Shown: piece after piece, positions 11,648 to 23,081 of the stretch
Numbering within the stretch: position 1 is the stretch's first letter
Layout of the letters: every line of letters starts with the position of its first letter
Assembly: GCF_904849725.1 (NCBI RefSeq)
Contig: NC_058520.1
Span: forward strand, 324,767,186-324,831,185
Source: Hordeum vulgare subsp. vulgare
Taxonomy: Eukaryota; Streptophyta; Magnoliopsida; Poales; Poaceae
Length of the DNA stretch: 64,000 nt
Direction: 5' to 3'
Position numbers and translations under genes: made by a program
Notes under the pieces: model-generated
Told to the model about the DNA's origin: nothing
What the model saw: the letters and a program-made list of their open reading frames with translations, nothing else
The model's database searches: none

Positions 11648-13697
11648 CTACTCGTCTCTCTTGGCAGCTGATGATGGAATAGATAGAAAAGCGTCTGTGA
11701 AGTCGACTTCTGATGTCCCTGGAGATGGAGGAGTTGATATTGGAGGTGCTTAAGCTGGAGCTGGTGCTGAAGGTGCTGAAGCTTGTGCTGTACATGTCTG
11801 ACCTGTCTCCTGAGCTGGAACATCACCTGATCGAGGCCTGGTGCTAAACCTAGTAGTAGTGGGAGGACGAGACTCATCCTCGTCATCATCATCATATTGA
11901 TATTCATCCTCTGAGCGTGGAAGTTCCACAGAGTCAACTTTATGTTTTTAAGTTGTGTGACTATGGTGGTCAACTCAGTTACCTTCACATCCATGTTGTG
12001 GAATTTTGTCACCACAACTCTCTCAAGACTCTTCTGATTTTGGATAGTCTCCTGGATGTTCTTCTCCATGCCTTGGACATTGCTCACTATGAATTCCATT
12101 TGCTCAGCTGGGGTGCTGAGCTATGGAACTCGAGGTGGCCTATTTCTAGCAGCTTCAGCCTCTGCTTCCATTCTAGCTACAGCTGAGTTGGGATTATTGT
12201 CATCCATCACAACCTCATTATCTTCAAATTCAAGTTGAAGAGGTAGATGGGGACGATCAAGTAGACATGCATGCTTGACTAGCTTGGCATTGATGAGCAT
12301 ATGAATGTAAGGTGCATATCCATAGGATCTCGTCTCATCCACAACAGTTTTTTCGGATAGTCTCAACTATCATGTCCATCACTCTAAATCCGGTATGTGT
12401 GTCTATCAGGTGCAACGAATTGATAGAATATCCTCTAATCATCTTCTCATCACCTGACTTAGGCATGATGGTGTATCAAAGTATGGTGTTCGTCGTGGTA
12501 ATGCCAGCTTGAAGAAAATACACTGAACCAAACTTCTGACTAGCCAAGTACTGTCGTGGAATTGTCTTCTACATATTGGCCATGGAGTTGTGATTCTTCT
12601 TAGCTTCTGCATACACATCTACATCTTGATATTCGTGCTTGGGGGCACCAATGATAGCAACCCATTTAGCAATTGTGGATTCGTACTTGTGACCATCATT
12701 CATCCAGACTAAATAGTCATAAATATAAATGAACAGCTGCATAGAATTGCATGATCAGCTCGTCATTCCATGGGGTCATCTCCTTCCCAAGAAATTCTCA
12801 ATGTCCACTGCCTTGAAGTTCTCTTGGACATGTGGAAAGAAATATTCAATATCTTTTATGTATGCTCAATCGAGATAACTCGTATCACTAGCAGCAGGAC
12901 TCTTGTCAAATAAGTCAGTCTCATAAAAATCTTGTTGTTCCTTGGTATGAAACCTTGGATCAACATCAATTCTTCTCCTGACAGCATATGGATCAAGGGA
13001 TCTCTACTTTCTTAGTCCCGCATCCTTCCTCTTCTGCATATCCTCTGCTATAGGATGAGCATCATTGTGGAGTGGAAGGAATGGTCTGATCCTCCTGAGA
13101 ATTGGAGCATTATCATCTATTTGTTCCTCTCCAGCACGGGCACTGAATGCATGGCATTTTTCTTTGGCAGTTGCAGGTATGACTTTGGTGGTCTTCCTGG
13201 AAGTTGGGGACTTCTTTGCTTTAGCAGCAGGCTTAGGAGCAAACTTCATGGCGTCAGCCATGAACTTCTTCTTCTTGGGAGGAACTAGGATCTCCTCAGG
13301 AGCTTCTGGATCTTCATACATGGAAATTTTTTCTGCCAACAAGATGGACAGTTCTGTTCTTGGGCCTCTTCACACCAGCTTTCTTTGCAGGTGCATCCTT
13401 GGAAAGCTCAATACTCTTCCTCGCATACTCAGGTGCTCTTAGATCAGCTGGAGTAGCAATGAATTTCATTACAGCCTTCTTAGGAGGGGCCTTTGAAGAA
13501 GCTGAAGTCTCTTCAAGAACAAAGTTTGAATCCTCCTCATCAGAATTTAGCTTCCTTCTCTAGCTAATGGCAACCTTGGGCAAGACATGGGAGATGGGAC
13601 AACTTGGGTCTAAAGCATACTTCTATAGACTAGTGCCCGAGGCCATCCCAACACTCTCCTATCTGAAGTCATTCTGACTATCATCTGAACCTGACAT
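11648..13697 (-). pseudogene. Element C second ORF (accessory protein, homologous core to A and B)
   Basis: The start codon at 13,695-13,697 begins MSGSDDSQNDF and lies two bases after a good splice acceptor (GTCTGTCAG). The first part is Lys/Pro/Ala-rich and basic (for example VPPKKKKFMADAMKFAP near 13,260). The middle holds the core WNDELIMQFY at 12,741-12,770, followed after a one-base frameshift by DYLVWMNDGHKYES. Further down come YAPYIHMLINAKLVKH (about 12,320) and a coiled-coil-like stretch (QNQKSLERVVVTKFHNMDVK, about 12,000). The acidic, Ser/Pro-rich tail ends at the stop at 11,648. Several in-frame stops (three before 13,560) and frameshifts make it non-functional. The same order of basic N-terminus, W-N-x-E-L-I core, Y-A-P-x-I segment and coiled coil is seen in the ORF of B. 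No enzyme motif and no membrane segment are evident. Function unknown. Confidence 0.65.
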
Positions 13698-14161
13698 ACT
13701 GACAGACACGCTCAACAGCAAATAGCAGATCCTGTTAAGTGGATATAGGAAAGGTAGAATGGATGAGCATCACAAAATTCAGATATTTTTGAAAATTTGA
13801 AGTCTGAAACTTATGGTATGATCTTCTGCAGGATGTAAATCGGTGGCACCAAGTTGGAATTTTCGGAGTCACCGAGAAAGCTTACTCGCTTAATAGAAAC
13901 TTCGTAGTCATTTTCGGTGGCACCGAAAATAGCTGCTCGGTCTCACCGAGTTCCTTCTCAGGAACTCTAAAACTGGAACCAATTTTACAAACTCGGTCTC
14001 ACCAAGTTGCATACTGCGGCATATCAGATCCAAAATTTCCTACTTCTACTAATCTAAGGATTCATCTAGTGGACACGAGGTTTGCAAATGGTGGTATGAA
14101 GAATAACGATTCTAATGCATGAGAATCGAACGGGGAAACACAAATGATATCAAACCGTACC
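13698..14161 (-). other. Element C leader intron (predicted)
   Basis: On the minus strand a donor (AGG|GTACGG, GT complementary to 14,159-14,160) follows a noncoding leader. The acceptor GTCTGTCAG ends at 13,699, just before the ATG of the second ORF. The 462-bp interval is AT-rich apart from several CGGTGnnACCGA palindromes at 13,838-14,010. Splicing is inferred from sequence and from the equivalent layout in B. Confidence 0.5.
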
Positions 14162-14338
14162 CTAGCTTGGTGGCGGTTTGGCTACGACGACGACGACGGA
14201 GTAGATTGCATCGACGACGATGAATCCCAGAGGCGGAGGCGCTCGGGGAGGCAAAGGCGATGACTTGGGGTCTTGGGGGCAGCGAGGGTTTGGCGAATGA
14301 ACCATTTTGACGAAGTGAAATCAAAGGATTCGGTCCGT

Positions 14339-14349
14339 GGATATATAGA
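14339..14349 (-). promoter_or_regulatory. Element C internal TATA box for the second ORF
   Basis: The minus strand reads GGTCTATATATCC. About 30 bases downstream begins a GC-rich leader with Ser/Pro-type low-complexity content and then the predicted leader intron. The palindrome array lies immediately upstream. The arrangement imitates a host Pol II promoter and does not belong to the LTR. Confidence 0.6.
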
Positions 14350-14360
14350 CCCTTGCGCTG

Positions 14361-14529
14361 TTGGTGTCACCGAGATGGCAAAATCGGTGTCACCGAGTTC
14401 CTCAACCGTCAGTAGACAGGGAAACTCGATGTAACCGAGTTGGCGATTTCGGTGGTACCGAGATAGGAAAACCTCATCAACTTTGAAAAATCGGTGGCTC
14501 CAAGTTTATGGAGTTTGTCACACCGAGTT
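14361..14529 (-). repeat. Six-copy CGGTGnnACCGA palindrome array upstream of the internal promoter of C
   Basis: Imperfect palindromes at about 14,361, 14,383, 14,424, 14,448, 14,489 and 14,514 (e.g. ATCGGTGTCACCGAGTT). They end about 12 bp upstream of the TATA box on the minus strand. The same motif recurs upstream of the LTR TATA box. Confidence 0.75.
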
Positions 14530-15406
14530 TTTCAAAGAGGTTTTGGAAGACAGACTTTGATGATACAGAACTCCGAGTGCACCTTCACATAGAGCGATCG
14601 ACAAGTCATTGTTCAAGTTTTCTGATGAAGCATGAATAGAACTTGAGATGAGATAGTACAGATAGCTAGAGAAGGGTCCTAGGCATTCTTGTCCATCCAA
14701 TTGGCAAAAGATTAATCAAAAGCCAAATGACAACAATCGGATGTCCTCGAATGATCAAACACATGCAGACCAACATGCTCACACAATAAGAATGATGAAT
14801 AAAATATGGTGAACATGCACAAACATCCTAGCAGCTATCAAGCACTTGGGTGATGAAAAAGTCATCTATATAAGAGTATATTCACATAGGAGCCAAGTAA
14901 GAGTACTTGATCATATGTCATATTCATCGTTAAGCACAAGTGGAGTTACCACTTTTACTTCAACATTAATTTGTTCATATCCTTAGGAGATACTTATACT
15001 CAAGTCTTAGAGTAAAGCTCCCCCTTGATATGACATCCCCACTAAGAAGGATCAACTAACCTTAAGTTTTATCGTAGAAGACTTCAAGTAGGTGAAGTAG
15101 TGGTGGTTGCTCAATGTTGATGAAGATCATATTGAGTTGGGAGCAATCCTTCTTGTTTTCTTACTCCTTTCACCTACATGGGTTAGTCAGAAAGCAAAAG
15201 AAACATATACAAGAATATCTATGGACATGGAGTGAAGCACACATGGGATAATGTCCAAAGATGCATTAATTACCTTGTTCCTTGATTACCTTTGGGGGAA
15301 TGTGTGACTCATTGAACTAATGCATATGGTTGAGGTTGATTGGATATAGTTCTTGCCAAAGTGAATAAGAGTGAATTTAATTGGCAGACTCACCCCTCAA
15401 GAACTT
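14530..15406 (-). other. Element C spacer between gag and internal promoter, noncoding
   Basis: AT-rich sequence between the end of gag (15,407) and the internal promoter region. In an autonomous element pol would lie here; no protease, integrase, RT or RNase H motif is readable on either strand. Confidence 0.6.
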
Positions 15407-17561
15407 CTAGTTCTTCCTCTTGGGAATCCACACCAAATTGATGAGAATCCTTGGAGTTGTGGTAGCACTTGTTGAGGTATAGGTAGTAGTATCCTTGGGA
15501 ACCCACTTGACCTTGGCTTCGGGTTCTTCTTCAAATAAGTCAATGTCATTTTGAAGCTTTCCCTTGCCTTTGTGGGCTTGTGGTAGAAGGCCATCTTGTG
15601 AGCTCGTTCCTTCGGAAGGAGTGGAATCACTATTCTCTTCTTGATGAACAAACTTGGGAGTGGGATGTGGACCTTCTTCGCAAACATCTCCGTAGAGGTT
15701 GAAGTAGCAAACACCTTGTTTCTTCCGATGTCCTACTTGCTTGCGCACAATTTCCTCCAATTGCTTAGTTCCAGCATGACTCTTGAAGACACCTCTTTCT
15801 ATAATCCCTTCCAATAGATCATTTTCTTGTTCAAGTGTAACTTGGCTAAGAGAATAATTAGTGGAATCAATAGAGTTACTAGCAACAACATTATTGGATT
15901 TAGCTTTAGCATTGTTGTTACTAGATGAAGAAACCTTCTTGCCTTTGTTACCAGTGTTCCTAGGTTTAACTTGTGGAACAAAGTTAGACAAGAGTAATCG
16001 TTTTGCTAGATAAGAAGAACTCTTATTCCGAACATCATTATTGATTGCTTTTAAGAACTCATGCTCTTGCTCCAATTTGAGCTTCTCGAAGCATAGCTTC
16101 TCATGGTTTCTTGCAAGCTCTCTATGATCTTCTAGAGTAGTCTCATGAGCTAACTTAAGAGTTTTTAATTCTTGAGTTAGTCGTTCAATTTATTTCTTAT
16201 CATCATCATTCGATTTCTCTTGACTAGAATGATAAATATCAAGTTCATTTTTAGTGCATTCGCTAGTTTCCTCTAGAAGCAAGTCATCTTCTCCTAACAA
16301 GTCATCCTCATCACTATTGATGTCAAGATACTCACGATGTGATACCTTGGGGCCATTAGCAATGAAGTAGTTTCCGACTCCCTCATTTGGTGAAGCGAAT
16401 AAGTCGTAGGAGTTGGTGGAAACAAGCGCAATCCCAGCAACACCTTCATCTTGACTATAGTCGAAGTTGGAGTGATAGCTTCCCTCGGAGTGGTGATCAG
16501 ACTCAGAGCCAGAGACCCATTAACCAACATGAGCTTGATATATTCTTCTTGAACTTCTCCGATTCCTTGCTTCTTCGCAAGTGTCTTTGTTCATAGTGAT
16601 CTTCTCTACTGCTTCTCTCTCTACGAGGTGACTCATCTCTTGAGCTTCGTCTTCGAGGTGACTCTTTTTTTATTTTCTAGGGAGCCGAGCACTATTTGAG
16701 TAGTGTCCAGGCTTCCCACAATTGTAGCAGTTTCGGTCACGACTGGACGAATGATTCTCACCATGTCTTGAACTTGAGCTTTTTATATTTGCCTCAACTC
16801 TTGTAGAACTTGTTGAATTCTCTGACCATGAGGCTTATCTCTTCATCAGTGACAACATTGTCTTTTGATGTAGCAGGAGCATCACATATAGCTTTATAAG
16901 CACCGCTTAACTTGTTGTGCATCTCATCTTTGTCCTTGAGTGACATCTCATGAGCAACAATTCTACCAGTGACTTCAGTTGGCTTCAGATCTTTCTAATT
17001 TGGCATCATTTGGATCAATGTGCACACTGTGTCATACTTGCCATCAAGAGCACTAAGTATCTTCTTGATGAAGAATTTTTCGATCATCTCTTTGCTTTCT
17101 AAGCCGTAAATCTCATTGGTGATGAGAACTAGCCTAGTGAACATTTCAGGGACTCCTTCAGCATCCTTCATCTTGAAATTGTCAAGCTCACTTTGAAGCA
17201 GACCCAACTTAGATTCTCTGACAGAATCAGTACCTTTGTACATATCCACCAAAGTATCCCAAATTTATTTTGCATACTCAAGAAGGCATATTTTGTTGAA
17301 TTCTTCGGGGCAAAGGCAGTTGAATATGATATCGTAGGCTTGAGCATTAAGTTGCAACATCTTCAGTTCATCAACTGTCGGATCACGATCTGGTTCATGC
17401 CCTTCTCCAAAGAAGTTACCTTGCACACCAACACGAATAACAGCCCAAAGACGACGATTAAAGCCAAGTATGTGCATTTTCATTTTATGCTTCCAACTAG
17501 CAAGATTAGTGCCATCGAAGTAAGGACCTTTATGATGATAATTTCCCTCCATAGATGCCAT
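15407..17561 (-). pseudogene. gag: Element C gag (copia, UBN2-type)
   Basis: Starts MASMEGNYHHKGPYFDG, the usual N-terminus of Triticeae copia Gag. The capsid-like block (GTNLASWKHKMKMHI, LCPEEFNKICLLEYAK, then MVDMYKGTDSVRESKLGLLQ and ALDGKYDTVCTLIQMM) follows. The nucleocapsid knuckle near 16,690-16,740 reads CYNCGKPGHYSNS, so the last Cys is replaced by Ser. The C-terminal half is a Ser/Asn-rich, coiled-coil-like segment (SQVTLEQENDLLEGI, about 15,830) ending in WIPKRKN and a stop at 15,407. Lesions include a TAA between 17,253 and 17,264 and a TAG just before 16,995; the middle part has further frame breaks. Gag would form the particle that packages element RNA. The gene stops here and no pol follows. 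Confidence 0.85.
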
Positions 17562-17600
17562 ACTGTCCTAGGTAACTAAACCAATGAAATGGAGACCAAA

Positions 17601-17612
17601 GCTCTGATACCA
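17601..17612 (-). promoter_or_regulatory. Element C primer binding site
   Basis: Minus strand TGGTATCAGAGC, complementary to the 3' end of initiator tRNA-Met, two bases inside the 5' LTR end at 17,615. Confidence 0.9.
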
Positions 17613-17614
17613 CT

Positions 17615-19129
17615 TGTAGGATCAAAACTATGTCTAGAGGGGGGGGGTGATTAGACTACTTGACAAGATATTTTGTTGCCTTTTCCCAATTTTACTTGAG
17701 AGGCAGCTACGACAGTTATAACAAGTCAAGTACACCCTACACATGTAGTTTAGTAGTATAGCAGCGAAAGTAAACATGCAAGTGTAAATAGAGGACTAAG
17801 GTAGGGAGATCAAACGCATTAGGTTGACACGGCGATTTTTGGCATGGTTCCGATAGGTGGCGCTATCGTACGTCGACGTTAGTCAAGACTTGAACCCATG
17901 GAGGGTAACATATGCGAGAGTTCACGAAGGGCTCCACAGACGGAGGGTCCACAAAGAAGCGGCCTTGTGTATCCCACCACAGCTTCCGTCCACGGAGGAC
18001 TAGCCTTACTCACGGTAGATATTCACGAAGTAGGTGATCTCCTTGCCCTTACAAACATCTTGGTTCAACTCCACAACATGAAGTAGGAGGCTTCCAAGCG
18101 ACACCTAACCAATCTAGGAGGCACCACCCTCCAAATGGTAGTAGATGGGGTAGATCAATGAACTCCTTGCTCTTGTGCTTCTAAAGATAGTGTCCTCAAC
18201 ACAAATCAATCTCTCATAGAATATGCATGTAAAGGAGAGGCTGATTTGGTGGAAAGCTGTTTGGGGAGGCTAGAGATCAAATTCAAAAGATTGGATTAGA
18301 ATATCTTGGTCTCGACACGTGAGTAGGTGGTTCTCTCTTAGAAAACGGATCTGGAAATTAAGTGTGTGTTCTGAGTGCTTCTCTCACGAAAGAGAGGTGG
18401 GTGAAGGGGTAGATATAGGCAGCAGCCAAAATCCAACCATTACACACAAAAGGACAGACTCGGTGACACCGAAATCGCAAACTCGGTGGTACCAACTAGC
18501 ACTAAAGATGTGAACTTTTGAATCTCGGTGAGACCGATATATACAACTCGGTGGCACCGAAAAGGTGACTAACGATGAGATGGACAGACTCGGTGGCAAT
18601 GATACTCAAACTCAGAAATTCCGATTGTGTGTATCTTGGCAACAGAATGTTGGTCACACTGAACTCGGTAGCACCGATGCAGTTTCGGTTGCATGGATTT
18701 GGTGAGAATGTCTATGGTTATGTCTAAGGTTCAAACTCGGTGGGTCCGATGTGGAAATGTTGTTGGCACCGAATTTGCTAATGTGGAACTTGACAAAGTG
18801 GAAATGTGGGAAAAATGACTATGTGTTTTGCTGGCTAACTTTGAGCATTTGAGCAATCAGTTCATTTTACTACCTCACCCCCTTTTAATAGTATTGTCTT
18901 TTCTATGGACTCGAAAGTGATTTCTCACAAATATAAAATGAAGAGTCTTCTAGCTTGAAGCTTGAGCCAATATTATTCATTTTCTTGCATCAAGGGGCAT
19001 CTCCACAAAACCCTTAAGACATAGCATCTTTTCAACTTTTCGGAAATATACTTGGAAAACACATTAGTCCAATGATGCATATGTTCTGATCAATTATAAA
19101 AATCACACTAGGGAGCAATTGTGCTTTCA
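17615..19129 (-). repeat. Element C 5' LTR
   Basis: Starts TGTAGGATCAAAACTATG and ends GTGCTTTCA on the plus strand. On the minus strand a TATA-like TATATC at 18,413-18,418 follows about ten CGGTGnnACCGA-type palindromes at 18,457-18,777, 40 to 360 bp upstream. This is the LTR promoter of C. Confidence 0.9.
18457..18777 (-). repeat. Palindrome array in the U3 of C
   Basis: Repeated ACTCGGTGnnACCGA units at about 18,457, 18,480, 18,523, 18,546, 18,588, 18,664 and 18,736 plus weaker copies. The counterpart in the other LTR spans 10,499-10,820. Confidence 0.75.
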
Positions 19130-19134
19130 TATGA
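19130..19134 (+). repeat. Target-site duplication of C, right copy (TATGA)
   Basis: Matches 9,653-9,657 exactly. Confidence 0.85.
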
Positions 19135-20833
19135 CCAGAGGTGTCCATGAAAAATAAAAGTCCTATTTATAGGGAACTTTTGTTCCTGCTTGCTTTGTGG
19201 CTTACTGTGGTTGTTTCCGACAATAGTTGGCGAAATAGATGCAGTACTCGGAGTTGGACTAGAAGACCTCGAAGGCCCCGGAGACCTATTTGAGCAAGGC
19301 AAGCAGCCCTTTGACCATGTATGAGAAAATATTTTATGCATGCTATGTTGATTACTTTATTCCAATGCATATGATTACGATTAATCGGTAAACCCTTCGT
19401 ATGGTGTTTTCGATGGCTCCTCGTGAGCACTGCCTTTGACGATGACAATAGCACCTATGAGGGTCATGTAGATGAAAAGTTGACAAGTAGTTAGTAGTGC
19501 TATGCATAGGATGAGCATATGCATGGTGATGGTAACTCGGAGGTGATCACAAATATTTTTCCAAAAATCTGTTGGGTACTACTAATGCCCGAGGGTGATG
19601 GTGTTGGGTTGGATGACCACTTGAGAAAGAAGTGGTGTACCAAGAAAGAAATTGGTGCGTGTGTGTGTGGTTTTGAAAACAAGGAGAGATTTAAGATGTG
19701 TCGATCGTCCCAACCTTACATGTGCAACCACGATACCCCTTTATGGGACCGGGCTTTGTTGATTACTTTGGTTGATGCTAGCAAGGGGCCCACATTACTA
19801 GTGGTTGGAGTGATATGGTCACTCTCATGTCCGGGTCGTGCCATGTAGGATGACTATGTTGTTTTTACATGTGCCGAGCACACCGATAGTTCCTGCATGG
19901 ATGATACGATCCAGAGTTGGTGCTCGTAAGACGTACATCATGTGGGTTGGGAACCAATCGAGTGGACTCTTTGTCTTGTGTCGCGAGGGGAAAGGCAATG
20001 ATCGGGTACTTACCTCGGGTATGTTATATACCGCGAGTCGTGGATGACACGGAAGTTTCCCAGATATTGTGGGTACAACATGCAACCTCTGCAGAGTGTA
20101 AAACTATTCGAATAGCCGTGTCCATGATCAAGGACAGTTGGGTAATCCTGCTTAAACTACGTCCAGTCATTTTCGCATAAACCAAGTGTGTGTGTGTGTG
20201 TATGAGGAAGATGGTACTTGGTCAAGTTGGATGACTTGGCATGGAGGCTGAACATGGGATGTTCAGCCCTAGGAATATAAGTTGATATCTGTAACCTGAT
20301 CATAAGGTTACCGCCTACCTTATGATGCATATCCGTACAAGCATTTGATCATGTCACCGCAATAAGGGAAAAACTTGCTTTCCACAAAGGCTGTATACTT
20401 GTGATATATCATGTTCCATTATTGCCTTTTCCCACATCATGGGTTGCTTGCGCGTACATTCAAAGTACTCATTGGCTTGCCACTAGTTATTTCATTGACC
20501 AGGTAAGAGAGAATGGGAGATGGTTAAGAGTACCATGGAGACGTTGCTGCGAGTTAGGGCACTTCCGAGTCAGAATACCTGTAGGTTAAGGTTGATGGCA
20601 TGGGTTCACACTTTCGACCAGTAATTCCGCTACTGGTCAAGTTTGGTGTGTTGGCCTTCAAGGCCCTAACAATCTAAGACTTGACCGCGGTGGTCATTAT
20701 TTGTATCAAACGATATGTATGGATGTAAGACTCTTGTTACTCAGTTTTCTTTGTGTTCAGTGAGCATTGATTTGTGGGATCACTGAGCATGTTCATTCGG
20801 TGATCACGATTCGAAAGTCGGGATCCCACGACA
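19135..20833 (+). mobile_element. Element D 3' LTR, second segment
   Basis: Resumes after the TSD of C. It ends CGGGATCCCACGACA at 20,833, which mirrors the LTR start TGTCACACCC (TGTC...GACA ends). It contains a short (GT)n run at 20,186-20,201 and no credible gene. The base after it, 20,834, begins LTR sequence of element A, so D's right boundary is fixed by homology on both sides. Confidence 0.7.
20186..20201 (+). repeat. (GT)8 microsatellite
   Basis: Sixteen bases of alternating GT within the LTR of D. Confidence 0.9.
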
Positions 20834-21403
20834 TCCAGCAGTCAATTGTGGATCGCCGGATGACCGAATTTGTGAGGATTTGTAAGTCTGCCCTGAAGAC
20901 TTACCACGAGTATTGGACGAGGACTATGTGTCCTTAGCTCAAGGAGAATACAGTAGGGACTGTGTGTCCTTTGGTTTGAATACCAAGCCGCTCCAAACCA
21001 GATGTACGACTATCACAACACGTGGAACTAGGTCATCAAACCATTTTATTCATCGAGCTACAGATTCTATTTCTTCAACTCTTTGATTTCCTCAATTGCA
21101 TGTTGATGACTTTGATCTGTACTATTTGAACAATTTGAGTGATGACTTTCTCTGAATTCCTCACCTCAAATTCTTCACTCAAGTTATTCTTCACCTTCTT
21201 ATCCTGGTCACACGACTTGTGTAGCCGAACACTGCAACTCACTCTAAGCACTAAGCTATAGTCACTTTTGCATATCGTTTTGAGTACTTATTCCGCTGCA
21301 CTCAGTTCATGACAGAGGACTTTCATCACTAGGAATTTCCACAATGATGAATTTGTAAAAAATCTCCTATTGACCCCCCTCTAGTCGATATAACGCACTT
21401 TCA
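20834..21403 (+). repeat. Element A 5' LTR, 3' fragment
   Basis: Homologous to 38,365-38,943 (its own 3' LTR) and to 44,663-45,249 in B. It ends CGCACTTTCA. The first roughly 0.95 kb is absent, removed by the D insertion. Confidence 0.85.
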
Positions 21404-21405
21404 AT

Positions 21406-21417
21406 TGGTATCAAAGC
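21406..21417 (+). promoter_or_regulatory. Element A primer binding site
   Basis: TGGTATCAAAGC, one base off the initiator tRNA-Met complement TGGTATCAGAGC seen intact in B. Confidence 0.8.
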
Positions 21418-23076
21418 AAGGTACTCCATTGTTCTGTGTGATTTTGGTTTCACCACTTGGAGTTTTAGGTATGTCGACCGCACGTACGATCAAGGTTATT
21501 GCGGGGTGTCCTACCTTTGAAGGAAAGGATTTACCCTTCTAGAAGAACAAGATGCGCATGCACCTTGAAGAAATTGACAACGATCTCTTGTACATTGCGG
21601 AAAACGGTGTTCCGTGTCACTTCAACTATGACTGTCGCTGATGTGAAGAGATTCAAGAAACTCAACTCTCAAGCAAAGAATATCATTTGTGGCCATCTGA
21701 GCAAAGATCAGTATGGCAGAGTGAGTGCTTTGGGTTCTGCAAAGCTTATCTGGGAAAGGCTATCCAAAGCCAACGAAGGAGTGTCCACCCAACGTGACTC
21801 TCATGTTGATTTTCTTCGCAACCTCTTCAATTGCTTTAAGAGACTTGATAATGAAAACAGTCAAGACACCTTTGATTGCCTCACTGATATCTCCAACGAG
21901 CTTCACGCTCTTGGAGCCAGAGACATTACTGGCCATGTAGTTGTGAAGAAACTGCTACGATCTATTGATCCTTCATTCGATACACTAGTACTAATGATTC
22001 AAGAACGAAGAGACTACAAGCTACTTGATCCTACTGATACTCTCGAGAGACTCAATACTCATAAATTCCAACAAGAAGAAACGACAGATCTTTATGGACT
22101 AAGCTATAGAAAACCACGTGCATCGAAGGCAAAGTCTATTTTCTTATGTGAAGAAGAAGACTCTCATTGCAGTCTTGGTGATCCTGAAGAACTTGGTTAG
22201 GAACTTTCTATGCTCGTGAGGAAATTGTAGAAGTTCTCAAGGCGTGGCTAGTTTGGGAAGTCTTCAAGAAGAGACATGAGGAAGTCAGAATATTCGTTTG
22301 AGGACTACAAGAAGAAAACCTACCATAAATGCAACAAATTTGGTCACTACATTGCTGATTTTCCTCATTGGGTGAAGGAATCAAAGAAGAAGAAGTACAA
22401 GGATGGCAGTTATGATGATTCGAAGAAAAATAAGAAGTCTTCAAAGTCCTCATCGCACAAGAAGACCATTCAGAAAGGCTCGAGCACTTATTGGCAAGGA
22501 AATGGATTGTGAATAAGAATCTAAGGAATGTGATGAAGAGGAATATTCTAATGAGGAGCCAGAGTGTGGTGTGGCAAGCTTAGCCCTTGCTACCACATTC
22601 GTCAACAAGTCCATCTTCGACCTCCAAGAAAATGACAATGTCAATAACACTGATGACTATGATGACGACTTTGCTCCCACCTATTGCTTCATGGAAAAAG
22701 GTTCAAAGGTACAAGTCACACTTCCTCTTCTAACTCTAGTGACCGTGAACCTGATGATTATCAAAAACCCAATTACTATAGACTTGCTAATATTGCCACT
22801 AAGCAACAAACTGCTATTGAAAAGCTTGAGAAACTGTTAGACAAAAGCAATGACCTGTTGAGTGATGAAATGAATTGGACTCAAATCCTCACTGAAGACG
22901 TTCAAAGTCTTCAGTCTAGGTTTGATAGTCTTCAAGAATATTATGACACACTCTTGGCTGATCATGAGAAGCTTTCCTATGAATTTCTTCGAAGAAATAA
23001 AGATCTTGAGAAGCTAAGAATGTCTCATGATGATCTTCAAGTCGAAAATGATTCTTGGCTTGCTCAACAGATCAGT

Positions 23077-23081
23077 ACCGC
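23077..23081 (+). repeat. Target-site duplication of J, left copy (ACCGC)
   Basis: ACCGC before the LTR; repeated at 27,619-27,623. Confidence 0.85.

Larger units (their letters stand above)
9658..19129 (-). mobile_element. Element C: complete non-autonomous copia-type LTR retrotransposon (9.47 kb)
   Basis: Two LTRs of about 1.5 kb (9,658-11,174 and 17,615-19,129) flank a 6.4 kb interior; the five-base duplication TATGA confirms the ends. On the minus strand the order is 5' LTR, PBS (tRNA-Met type), gag, internal promoter with leader intron, second ORF, PPT, 3' LTR. No protease, integrase, reverse transcriptase or RNase H is present, so movement would need enzymes from another element. The gag class is Ty1/copia (UBN2-type). 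Both ORFs carry several stops and frameshifts. It sits in the 3' LTR of D. Confidence 0.9.
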
